Source of the DNA: Bacteroidota bacterium
GTDB lineage: Bacteria > Bacteroidota > Bacteroidia > Flavobacteriales_D > Crocinitomicaceae
Assembly: GCA_024280295.1 (NCBI GenBank)
Contig: JAJRQK010000019.1
Span: 40,714 to 104,713, forward strand
Length of the DNA: 64,000 nucleotides
Direction: 5' to 3'
Under the pieces are notes generated by a model. It saw only the letters and a list, made by a program, of their open reading frames with translations, was not told where the DNA came from and made no database searches. Below are positions 44,662-52,901 of this stretch, one piece after another (positions within the stretch are counted from its first letter, which is position 1; each line of letters opens with the position of its first letter). The position numbers and the translations under genes were made by a program.

Positions 44662-45817
44662 GAAGTTTTTGACTTACGTCCTCAATAGTATGATTTTTTC
44701 GAATATAATCAATTGCATTCATGCCAATTTTTTGTCTCAATTTTTGATTTTTAATCAGTTTCACAATTCCGTTCACGAATTCTTCATCAGATTCAGCAAT
44801 GAGCAAGCATTCAGTATTTTCATAATCGATTCCTTGAGCACCAATTCTCGTAGTGAGTACAGGTAAACCAATAGACATGGCTTCAAGTATTTTTATTCTG
44901 ATTCCAGATCCTGATTGAATGGGGGTAACAAGAATTCCATGTTCACTACCAAACGTGCTAATTTTCTGCACAAACCCGTGAACAACAATTCCGTTTGCTT
45001 GGTTTGATCGAACATAATTATCCGCGTTTAAACCTGCTACATGTAGTTCCATATTAGGAATCAATTCCCTTACCTTAGGTGTGATTCGAATCAATCGCTC
45101 TACTGCTTCTTGGTTTGGAATCCAGTCCATTGATCCTAAATGATAAGGTTTGTTGTTGATGTAGTTGTGTTGTAAGTTTGAACTTTCAACAGCCACTGAT
45201 ATATCGTGAATTTGGGTATTGACACCCATTTCCCTAAAAGTTTCAGAATCTATTGATGAAATTGAAAAGATTCCGTCAACCTTAGCTAGTGTTTCTATTT
45301 CATATTTTTTAATATCGCGCGAAAGTCGATTTAAATACCATTGTTTGATTCCTCTTGCGTCTTTAGCATATCCTTTCCATAATTCATATTCAACATTGTG
45401 GGTACGAATAAATAATTTACCACTAAATTCTTTTTTGATCGCATCGAGATAAGGCGTGCTAAAGAGGCTATCGAAGATTACGGAGTCATAATTATCTTTA
45501 GTAAGTGTATCTAATATCAGTACCAGCATTTTTGGATCGTAGAAGCGATCAACATTGTATGATCCTTTCTTAAATAGGTGTTTGAGTACCCCAAAAGGAG
45601 TGACTTGAGTATTAACCTTGATATGTTCGGGCTGCGATTTTTGATAGACTTCGTCTGGATAGGCACTTAGCTTAAATCGATGTTTATCGGTTTCAATCAA
45701 CAAATGTTTGACTTCGATTCCGGCTGCAAGTAGTGAGGCGAGAAATCTTTCCATTGCAACACACCCACCGTCAATGGTTGGAAATATGGGTTTACTTGTA
45801 ATATATAAAATCTTCAT
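44639..45817 (-). CDS. GT4-like glycosyltransferase (first of a pair)
   Basis: ATG at 45817 is chosen because it overlaps the upstream permease stop as ATGA; the track start (45847) lies inside that gene. The product is 392 aa: MKILYITSKPIFPTIDGGCV opens the acceptor half, FIRTHNVEYELWKGYAKD continues, and the donor half has LGSMDWIPNQEAVERLI, MELHVAGLNAD, HGFVQKISTF and GSGIRIKILEAMSIGLPVL. It is translationally coupled to the LptF/LptG-type gene, linking it to envelope glycan or lipopolysaccharide work. Confidence 0.88.
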   Translation of the reverse strand: MKILYITSKPIFPTIDGGCVAMERFLASLLAAGIEVKHLLIETDKHRFKLSAYPDEVYQKSQPEHIKVNTQVTPFGVLKHLFKKGSYNVDRFYDPKMLVLILDTLTKDNYDSVIFDSLFSTPYLDAIKKEFSGKLFIRTHNVEYELWKGYAKDARGIKQWYLNRLSRDIKKYEIETLAKVDGIFSISSIDSETFREMGVNTQIHDISVAVESSNLQHNYINNKPYHLGSMDWIPNQEAVERLIRITPKVRELIPNMELHVAGLNADNYVRSNQANGIVVHGFVQKISTFGSEHGILVTPIQSGSGIRIKILEAMSIGLPVLTTRIGAQGIDYENTECLLIAESDEEFVNGIVKLIKNQKLRQKIGMNAIDYIRKNHTIEDVSQKLLEILRGK

Positions 45818-47271
45818 CGCTTTTTGAGTCGAAAGAATTTTAACCAAGCATCAGTGCTGAATACTGGTGAATCGTTTGCTGCTGAATGCATTAGCCATAA
45901 GGCCACTGGAGTTAGAATCATTGATGCCATCCACATCCCCATGAAAGGGGAGATAGATCCTGATTTTGCAAGACCATCTCCAATTGTAATGAGTACAAAG
46001 TATACCATGAAAAGTAATGCTGCAATAACAACAGGCGCTCCGAAGCCACCTTTTTTGACAATTGCACCTAATGGAGCTCCGACAAAGAATAGAATAATAA
46101 TTGCAAAGGTGAGAGCAAATTTTCGATGAAATTCAATGAGATATCTCTGCTGATCATTCTCCATTGTTCCTAAGAAGTCATTTTGACTCTCCAAATTTTG
46201 ATTTTTATTCCTAAGCTGAGTTTGTGCAACATTTATCGCAGCAATTTTCTCTTCAACCGAAAGGTTCTTAAAAGTAATAACTGTGTCAATTGGAGTTATC
46301 ATTAATGCAGGATCCTCATTTATTTTTTTCTTATTCGAATCGAAATTAATAGAGGCGAAGTAAGGATGTTTTTCTTTTAGTTTAAGCAGGAAATTGTCAA
46401 GAATATTTTGTCCGCTTTTCTGAATCGAATCCAGCGTGTATTTAATTTGAAAGACATTGAGCATTTCATGTTTGTCTTTAAACATATCCTCGTCTGAGCG
46501 ATTTAAATTAAACCCGGACAGGTCTATTTTATATGTTGCATGATCAAATGTTGATCGTCTAGCAGGTCTAGTGTTCGGGCTTCCATGCAGCTCTCCATTC
46601 GGGAGGAATTGTGGGTTTTGTTTCGATAATTCTTCAACAACTGTACCGTTTAGTAGGTCAAAAAAGAGATACTTTCCATTATCCGATTTGTACACATTTC
46701 CACTTTCTGCCCGAACGGATTTAATTACAAGCGGATCTGTATGGTCGTGAATCAAAATCCCCTTGAAGGTATCATCAGTTCCTTCATCTATTTTTATTGC
46801 GTATCCATCCAATTCGGTGCTGTAAGTCCCTGGTGTAAGAATTGAAGAAATTTTGGTCTGTTGAATGTCCCAGATTAGTGAATGCCACTTTAGATTTGCA
46901 ACGGGTATGACATAATTTGCAAAGTAAAAGGTGCAAATGGCAATAATTATTACAATCCCCGTGAGAGGTCGAAGTATTCTGTACAAGGATAATCCGCTTG
47001 ATTTTAATGCCGTAAGTTCGTTATGCTCTGAGAGATTACCAAGCGTCATTATTGATGACAGAAGGATAGCAAGGGGTAGAGCTAATGGAATCAAACTAGC
47101 CGAGACATAAAAGAGTAATTCCAGAATAACCGAAATCGATAGGCCTTTGCCCATAAGGTCATCTATGTATTTCCAGAAAAATTGCATCACAAGGATGAAC
47201 ATGGAAATCACAAAGGTAACCACAAACGGACCTGCAAACGATCGTATGCTAAATGAGTAAAGTCGCTTCAA
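45814..47271 (-). CDS. LptF/LptG (YjgP/YjgQ) family permease
   Basis: This 485-aa permease of the LPS export ABC transporter starts at a TTG; an upstream stop excludes an earlier start and the next Met is residue 24. Helices lie at about 14-34, 47-78 and 104-124, followed by a long periplasmic beta-jellyroll (about 130-365) and three C-terminal helices from about 385 on (FVGAPLGAIVKKGGFG, then VYFVLITIGDGLA). SEHNELTALKSSGLSLYRIL is the cytoplasmic coupling segment. Whether it is LptF or LptG cannot be told. It is coupled to two glycosyltransferases. Confidence 0.92.
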   Translation of the reverse strand: MKRLYSFSIRSFAGPFVVTFVISMFILVMQFFWKYIDDLMGKGLSISVILELLFYVSASLIPLALPLAILLSSIMTLGNLSEHNELTALKSSGLSLYRILRPLTGIVIIIAICTFYFANYVIPVANLKWHSLIWDIQQTKISSILTPGTYSTELDGYAIKIDEGTDDTFKGILIHDHTDPLVIKSVRAESGNVYKSDNGKYLFFDLLNGTVVEELSKQNPQFLPNGELHGSPNTRPARRSTFDHATYKIDLSGFNLNRSDEDMFKDKHEMLNVFQIKYTLDSIQKSGQNILDNFLLKLKEKHPYFASINFDSNKKKINEDPALMITPIDTVITFKNLSVEEKIAAINVAQTQLRNKNQNLESQNDFLGTMENDQQRYLIEFHRKFALTFAIIILFFVGAPLGAIVKKGGFGAPVVIAALLFMVYFVLITIGDGLAKSGSISPFMGMWMASMILTPVALWLMHSAANDSPVFSTDAWLKFFRLKKR

Positions 47272-47325
47272 GCCAACCGTTATTTATCGTGCTAATAATT
47301 AGAACGACAGTAGTTTGTTAATATT

Positions 47326-47706
47326 TTATGCTCCTAGCTTTTGTTTAAGCGTACCAATCTGCTTATCCCAAAGTCGCTGAGACTCTTCTAATTCATCATC
47401 CTCTGCAAAATCTGTAACCATTAAGATAACTGATTTTGTCATTGGGTCAACTTCATATCTGAATTCGAAGAAAGTATCTTTACCATCCTCTTCAGCTTCT
47501 AGCCATCTCCATTTAACTCGTGCGTTAGCTTTTCGACTTAAAAGTCTAGCATCTTCATTTGCTCCCTCCCAAAAAAACGAATAAATGTCATCTTTGATAT
47601 TAACGTCATCGGCGAACCACTCGCTCAATCCACTCGGAGTATTAATCATTGTATCGAGTGACTTCAAAGAAGTTCTCAATAAAAACTCCATCTCATATTT
47701 TTCCAT
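47326..47706 (-). CDS. START-like (AHSA1/SRPBCC) domain protein
   Basis: This 126-aa protein folds as one START/SRPBCC helix-grip domain: YEMEFLLRTSLKSLDTMI, then NTPSGLSEWFADDVNI (the SGL..WF segment is typical), FFWEG, ARVKWRWLEAEEDGK and a final helix EESQRLWDKQIGTLKQ. The family binds hydrophobic ligands or acts as a co-chaperone (Aha1-like). Nothing nearby suggests the ligand. It is monocistronic, 54 nt upstream of the permease gene on the same strand. Confidence 0.82.
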   Translation of the reverse strand: MEKYEMEFLLRTSLKSLDTMINTPSGLSEWFADDVNIKDDIYSFFWEGANEDARLLSRKANARVKWRWLEAEEDGKDTFFEFRYEVDPMTKSVILMVTDFAEDDELEESQRLWDKQIGTLKQKLGA

Positions 47707-47777
47707 CTCTGCTATTGTAGTGATCTAATTCTATTAATTTCGTAGTACGAATCCGGCAATATACACATTCTTTTTCA

Positions 47778-48527
47778 ATGGCTTTAAAGCACTCTTTCGA
47801 AAAAAAAGGCAATCAACTCTTTAAGTTTAGAGGACAAATTCCAGTTGTGTTATTTCTATGTGCAATACCAGCAATCTATTTATCAAAATTAGAGTGTATA
47901 GAGACTTACAGCTGGATTGAGGATGTACTTTTGGTTATTGGGATTTTACTTTCATTTCTTGGTCAAATCATACGGTCGATAGCGATTGGGAAAAGTTCTA
48001 AGCAAACTTCTGGAAGGAATATTTTGGAACAGGAGGCGAAGACTTTAAATACAACAGGAATTTATTCAATTGTTCGTCACCCGCTCTATTTAGGGAATTT
48101 CTTTTTATGGATGGGGATTGTTCTTTATGCGGGTAATTTTTGGTTTGTAATTATTGTAGGTCTCCTTTTCTGGTTGTATTATGAGCGGATTATGTTCGCT
48201 GAGGAGGCCTTTCTCGAAAGAGAGTTTGAGGATGAATATTTGAATTGGGCAGATAAGACTTCAGCATTTATACCATCATGGAAGAATCATTCAAAGACTG
48301 AAGTGAAATTCTCAGTGAAAACGATATTGAGAAGAGAATACCCTGGCGTCTCTGCAACAATTATTGGTTTTGTTTATGTGGACTTTGTTCGCAATTGGAT
48401 TGTAGCTGGTGAACCGATTTGGCTTTGGCTGCATGGAGGAATAATTCTTTTTGCTCTTCTGCTTTCACTTGTGTTAAGAACTTTGAAGCATCACACAAGC
48501 GTATTAAAAGAGGAAGATCGCTCTTAA
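47778..48527 (+). CDS. Membrane methyltransferase, ICMT/PEMT-like
   Basis: This 249-aa protein has about six transmembrane helices. The SAM-binding region is TGIYSIVRHPLYLGNFFLWM, with EEAFLEREFEDEYLNWADKT near the C-terminal end of the domain; both match the isoprenylcysteine carboxyl methyltransferase-like family. Bacteria lack prenylated CAAX proteins, so the substrate is a lipid or small molecule. Lipid A phosphate methyltransferases share this fold and are a possible alternative. A TAATTTCG element lies about 37 nt upstream of the ATG. Confidence 0.83.
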   Translation: MALKHSFEKKGNQLFKFRGQIPVVLFLCAIPAIYLSKLECIETYSWIEDVLLVIGILLSFLGQIIRSIAIGKSSKQTSGRNILEQEAKTLNTTGIYSIVRHPLYLGNFFLWMGIVLYAGNFWFVIIVGLLFWLYYERIMFAEEAFLEREFEDEYLNWADKTSAFIPSWKNHSKTEVKFSVKTILRREYPGVSATIIGFVYVDFVRNWIVAGEPIWLWLHGGIILFALLLSLVLRTLKHHTSVLKEEDRS

Positions 48528-48548
48528 TATTCTCTGATGTTTAGTACA

Positions 48549-48580
48549 AAAAAAGCCCCTCCACCAGAGAGGCAGAGGGG
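48549..48580 (-). terminator. Terminator of the Cys-rich lipoprotein gene
   Basis: On the minus strand CCCCTC ... GAGGGG forms a GC-rich 6-bp stem followed by CTTTTTTT. It also lies 20-50 nt after the plus-strand methyltransferase stop but lacks a T run on that side. Confidence 0.75.
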
Positions 48581-48598
48581 ACTCACTTAATTTATTTT

Positions 48599-48946
48599 TT
48601 ATACTTCCGCGTGATCATGATCTGAATCACCTTCATGATTGTGACCAGCTTCATCGTGTGCTGTACAACCATCTTTGCATTCATCTCCACAAGCATGAGC
48701 TGCATGACGTTTAGCTTTACACTCGTCACCACATGCTTCTGTGCATTCGTGATCGGCTTTACATTCATCACCACATTTGGCGGTACACTCGTGCTTGTCT
48801 TTCTTACAACATTCTTTTTCACAATCTTCAGTACACTCTTCTGATTGCTCGGTGTTTGCAGTGTCATCAGAATCAGTTGTTTCGGCTGAACATGCAATAA
48901 GTGCAATTGACAAAATTCCTGGGATAATTAGTTTTAAAATTTTCAT
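48599..48946 (-). CDS. Cys/His-rich lipoprotein with four CX3CX3C repeats
   Basis: ATG 48946 (115 aa) is used because it starts the signal sequence; the track start (49000) adds a leader without features. The lipobox is LIAC (Cys19). The mature chain has four C-x3-C-x3-C units at Cys38-42-46, 54-58-62, 68-72-76 and 86-90-94, three of which contain CGDEC. Charged spacers with His lie between them, and a His/Asp tail follows (HDEAGHNHEGDSDHDHAEV). The 13 mature cysteines and 9 histidines suggest a surface metal-binding or metal-storage protein. The metal is unknown. Confidence 0.78.
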   Translation of the reverse strand: MKILKLIIPGILSIALIACSAETTDSDDTANTEQSEECTEDCEKECCKKDKHECTAKCGDECKADHECTEACGDECKAKRHAAHACGDECKDGCTAHDEAGHNHEGDSDHDHAEV

Positions 48947-49149
48947 AGTAAGTTTATTTTTTGCACTAAAATACATATTTATTTGATTCGAAAGATGCAA
49001 TTATACAGTATAATCCGAAATATATGGCAATCCTACTTTTCGCGATATTCTTCATTAAGAATCATGCATTTTTGCTGTAATCATCAACTCAACCCCGTTG
49101 TTTTTAGTGACATCCTTTTGATCTAAGATCTAGTTGAACTTTGAGAAGG

Positions 49150-49695
49150 TCATTTAGTTATGATAACCTTGACAGTACGTTCAATTTCCATATCACCGCG
49201 GTACCAATCTTGAATTGTGATAGTGGTTTCACCCTCTTCTAGTGCTTTAAATATATATGTTTCAGTTGCACGATCTCCTCCTGCACTGCCTTTTGCAAAT
49301 TTATTGTTGTATTTCAACTTCTTGTGGATCAACTGTAATAATGATTCGTCTTTTGACCAACATTCCTTTTGGATTCCAACAGACCCGTGAACTGTTCCTG
49401 TGTATGAAACTTTCTCACCAATTTTTAGTTCAATTTCACTTGTAAATGGAGTGATAGTTTTCATGCCCTTTGAGTCCTTAACTTTATTGGTTACCTGTGT
49501 TTTTACTGCTTCTTCAGATTTCACTTCTGAATTAACTTTTTCAACTGGCTCTTTAAAATCAGTGTGCACAGTTAAATCGATTGATTCATTCAAATCTATT
49601 TCTTCTGGTGCTTCAGACTGTTCTGTTACTTCAGAGCAAGAAATAAAAAACACTCCCAGTATTAGCGTTAATATAATTGATGTATATGCTTTCAT
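49150..49695 (-). CDS. Lipoprotein with chagasin/I42-like C-terminal domain
   Basis: This 181-aa lipoprotein (GVFFISC, Cys20) has an acidic linker (about 25-75), then a beta-domain. LKIGEKVSYTGTVHGSVG stands at the first strands, SAGGDRATETYIFKALEEG carries the G-x-GG...F-x-F-x-A...G pattern, and TTITIQDWYRGD ends it. This spacing is like the chagasin/inhibitor I42 family of cysteine-protease inhibitors, though the NPTTGY loop is not clear, so inhibition is only a guess. It is monocistronic. Confidence 0.6.
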   Translation of the reverse strand: MKAYTSIILTLILGVFFISCSEVTEQSEAPEEIDLNESIDLTVHTDFKEPVEKVNSEVKSEEAVKTQVTNKVKDSKGMKTITPFTSEIELKIGEKVSYTGTVHGSVGIQKECWSKDESLLQLIHKKLKYNNKFAKGSAGGDRATETYIFKALEEGETTITIQDWYRGDMEIERTVKVIITK

Positions 49696-49933
49696 AGTTT
49701 GTTTTTTGTGGTTCGTGAAATTAATAATCTTTGATGAATTGATTCAAATTTGGTTAGATTAATCATGCTACGATATTCAATTCTAGAATGAGTATGCAAT
49801 TTTGATACCAAAATTATGGATTGCTGACTGGCAGGATTCTCTATACGTTTTTATAGAGCTTTCTCTAAGCAAATAACTATTATTGTAACAATAATTACCT
49901 ATATGTATTATATTTAAAATCAATCTTCAAAAT

Positions 49934-52153
49934 ATGAAATCACTCATCCTATTTCTATTTTTCTGTATGTCGACTATCTATGCAGCGGCTCAATTTACTT
50001 ATACGCTTCGAATAAAAGATACTCAAGGCAGGCTCATGAATAATGTTGAGGTAACTGCCGAGAATAAATCCCAAAATATTACATTAAAGGCTACAACGGA
50101 TAATCAAGGGAAGGCAATTTTTCAATTGATTGAACCTGGAAATTACTCCTTTAGTTTTCTAGAATCTAAAGATATAGCCTCTGCTGAAGTAAAAGAAGGA
50201 TTCTCTGGTAAATTTACACGGTCAGTGACCTATGATCCAAAAGGAGTGTTTGTTGAAAAACCGAAAGCTGATCGCTCTAATATTGTCTTTATAACAGGTG
50301 ACCCATTCAAATTACGAAATGATCGCTCTGCTTGTAAGGTGAATATTTTGGTAAAAACAACAAAGCGAGCTCTTGTTCCTCATGTTAAAATTTCGATAGT
50401 TTCTATTAAGAATAAAACAGTCTATTCAAGTAAAACCAATGCATCTGGAAAAGCGACATTTTACCTTCCAGCGAATCAAGAATTCGAAATTGATGTTGAA
50501 GATCTGGTGGCGTACGATCATCTCTTTATTAAGAATTATGGAGGGATGGAAATGTCAGAAGTGATTTTCTATGAAAGAACTAAAGTCAATGAAATTGAAA
50601 AGGGAGATACACTGGTTCAAAATCGTATATCACAAATTTCTGGTACATCGAGTCACATTCTTTACACGTTAAATTTAAAAAATTTCAATGGCGTTCCTCT
50701 TGTAGATGAGCCCGTATATTTGAAGGCAATGAATAGCGATCGAGTAGTTGAAGGAAAGACGAATTCGCAAGGAGTTTGTAAGCTTATGCTACTTAAAGGT
50801 GATGATTACATTTTAAATTTAAAGCATGAGAGTGGGTTGTTACTCGTAAATGCTCCATCTTCAAAAGGATTTAAAACAGAATCTTCTACACGAAGGTATC
50901 GCGGCTCGAAACTCATCGAACAATTAATTGCTGAACAGAAGGCTGAGATGGATGCAATTATGGCAAGGTATGATAGTGATTTCAACAGTGCAAATCAAGA
51001 AATGACATTCCACGATACGCCAGTCCAAAAAATTGATGCCCCTAATGATTATCTTACGTTAACTAGTCAAGGATTTGATATTAATTTTAATAATTCGGGA
51101 CGGGCAGGAACACCAACTGTAATTGATGACAAGATGTATTCTCAGCAAGGCTTGTATTCTTCAAATTATTTTTGTCTAAAAGCAAACACAGGAAGTTTTA
51201 TTTGGGGATTAGAGCTTGGAGAGTCAGGGATTTCACCAGCAGTTTATCATAATGGAGTTCTCTTAATTAATACAGCGTCCTGCACATTATATGCGATTGA
51301 TGCAGATTCAGGTGAATTATTATGGAGTCGATGGCTGGCAAGCTATGTTTACTCAACTCCAACGGCTGATGATAATAGTGTTTATGTTGTTTACAGTCAT
51401 GGTGAATACCCTGTGATAGTGAGTTTTGATCTTCGAACAGGTGAATTTAATTGGATGCAACCGGTCGATAATGAAGCGATTGCCTGTCCTGTTGTTGCAG
51501 GTTCAGAAGTGCATTTGGCATCGCAAAGCGGAATTTACTACGTTTTTGATAAAGAATCAGGTGATAAGAAACTAACATCATCATCTGTAAAGGTAGTTTC
51601 ATCTCCAACGATTATTGGTGATAAAATCTATGTTACTGCTACTTTCGGTGGGACTGAGAAGTTAGTTGTCTTAGATCGGAAAACATTAAAACTGAAGAAA
51701 GCATATCCAACTTCGCTTACTTCTTTGAAGACTTCGGGGATTCGTAATGCAGATGAAACCGATCAAATGAATTTCAACGGATCACATCCTATCGTCTATC
51801 AGAATAAGGTTGTGGTAGTGACAGACCGAAACTCTATTAGGGCGTTTGATACTCAATCGGAAAAACTAATTTGGGAAAAATCAATCACTACAAATTCAGA
51901 TCAATTACCAATAGTTGCAAATAATCGCGTGATTATCACTTCAACTTCTGGAGATGTAATGTCCTATGACATTATGACGGGCAATTCTAAGTTGATTAAA
52001 AAGATAGATGGTGAAATTGAAGGTCAACCGATTGCGCGTAATGGCTTGTTGTATATTGCTACTGGAGGTATAATTAAAATTATCAAATCACTCCATCTTT
52101 TTGAGTGGAATCAATGGAATAAAGATGCGAGTCATAATACCGTTTGGAAGTAG
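49934..52153 (+). CDS. Secreted PQQ-type beta-propeller protein with N-terminal Ig-like repeats
   Basis: This 739-aa protein has a signal peptide (about 1-20, ending AAAQ). Residues about 21-110, 125-215 and 235-305 look like three carboxypeptidase-regulatory/Ig-like sandwiches (e.g. LRIKDTQGRLMNNVEV; LNLKNFNGVPLVDEPVYL). The C-terminal half (about 360-735) has WD/PQQ-like blades of the type LYAIDADSGELLWSRW, SFDLRTGEFNWMQP, VFDKESGDKKL and AFDTQSEKLIWEKS. It is a BamB/PQQ-like scaffold without enzymatic residues. It probably binds other proteins or glycans in the periplasm. A single gene. Confidence 0.75.
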   Translation: MKSLILFLFFCMSTIYAAAQFTYTLRIKDTQGRLMNNVEVTAENKSQNITLKATTDNQGKAIFQLIEPGNYSFSFLESKDIASAEVKEGFSGKFTRSVTYDPKGVFVEKPKADRSNIVFITGDPFKLRNDRSACKVNILVKTTKRALVPHVKISIVSIKNKTVYSSKTNASGKATFYLPANQEFEIDVEDLVAYDHLFIKNYGGMEMSEVIFYERTKVNEIEKGDTLVQNRISQISGTSSHILYTLNLKNFNGVPLVDEPVYLKAMNSDRVVEGKTNSQGVCKLMLLKGDDYILNLKHESGLLLVNAPSSKGFKTESSTRRYRGSKLIEQLIAEQKAEMDAIMARYDSDFNSANQEMTFHDTPVQKIDAPNDYLTLTSQGFDINFNNSGRAGTPTVIDDKMYSQQGLYSSNYFCLKANTGSFIWGLELGESGISPAVYHNGVLLINTASCTLYAIDADSGELLWSRWLASYVYSTPTADDNSVYVVYSHGEYPVIVSFDLRTGEFNWMQPVDNEAIACPVVAGSEVHLASQSGIYYVFDKESGDKKLTSSSVKVVSSPTIIGDKIYVTATFGGTEKLVVLDRKTLKLKKAYPTSLTSLKTSGIRNADETDQMNFNGSHPIVYQNKVVVVTDRNSIRAFDTQSEKLIWEKSITTNSDQLPIVANNRVIITSTSGDVMSYDIMTGNSKLIKKIDGEIEGQPIARNGLLYIATGGIIKIIKSLHLFEWNQWNKDASHNTVWK

Positions 52154-52230
52154 ATTGAATCGTAATGATTGTCTTAGATTTATCTGAACAATGTTCTTAA
52201 ATTAGTGTGAGAATAAGATATAGTTAAACT

Positions 52231-52824
52231 ATGAGACTTGATTTTTTATCTGATATTATATTAGAAAACGCACATGTTCTTTTGCGCCCATTAGTTGCTT
52301 CTGATTTTAATGAACTGTTGCCATTCTCTCTCAATGAACCTGAATTGTGGTTTTATTCACTGGTTTCCGGTGCTGGAGAGGATAACTTGCAAAACTATAT
52401 GCAATATGCATTAGGTCAAAAGGAAAAACAAACTTCATATCCTTTTCTAGTAATCGATAAGGTTAGTGGTAGGGTTGCAGGATCAACTCGATTCTATGAT
52501 TATCAAGAGCATCATAATACTATTCAACTTGGATTTACTTGGTATGGGGAAAAATTTCAAAGAACAGAATTAAATAAAAATTGTAAATATTTATTACTTG
52601 AATACGCATTTGAAACATTAAACCTTAGTCGTGTTGAATTTCGTGCTGATAAAGATAATCAGCGTTCAATTCTAGCGATGAAGAGTATTGGATGTACAGA
52701 AGAAGGCATTCTTAGAAGTAATTGTGTAAGTCCAAATGGAAGAAGAGATAGTATCGTCTTAAGCATACTGAAATCGGAGTGGAGAGAGGAAATAAAGAAT
52801 CGACTTGCCATGAGGATTGGCTAG
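52231..52824 (+). CDS. GNAT acetyltransferase, RimJ/RimL type
   Basis: This 197-aa protein begins with the typical LENAHVLLRPLVASDFNELLPF and continues with FLVIDKVSGRVAGSTRFYDY, TIQLGFTWYGEKFQRTELNK and LNLSRVEFRADKDNQRSILAM, then an N-terminal acetyltransferase-like ending (ILKSEW). RimL-like proteins acetylate N-termini of ribosomal proteins or small amines. The acceptor is unknown. It is followed after 77 nt by the helicase gene on the same strand. Confidence 0.88.
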   Translation: MRLDFLSDIILENAHVLLRPLVASDFNELLPFSLNEPELWFYSLVSGAGEDNLQNYMQYALGQKEKQTSYPFLVIDKVSGRVAGSTRFYDYQEHHNTIQLGFTWYGEKFQRTELNKNCKYLLLEYAFETLNLSRVEFRADKDNQRSILAMKSIGCTEEGILRSNCVSPNGRRDSIVLSILKSEWREEIKNRLAMRIG

Positions 52825-52901
52825 ACCTATTCTTCAGAGTAGAAGTTAAAGTAGGTTAGGTATTTATAATTCAAGAAAGTTAATCGAAGTGTATTGTTAT
52901 T

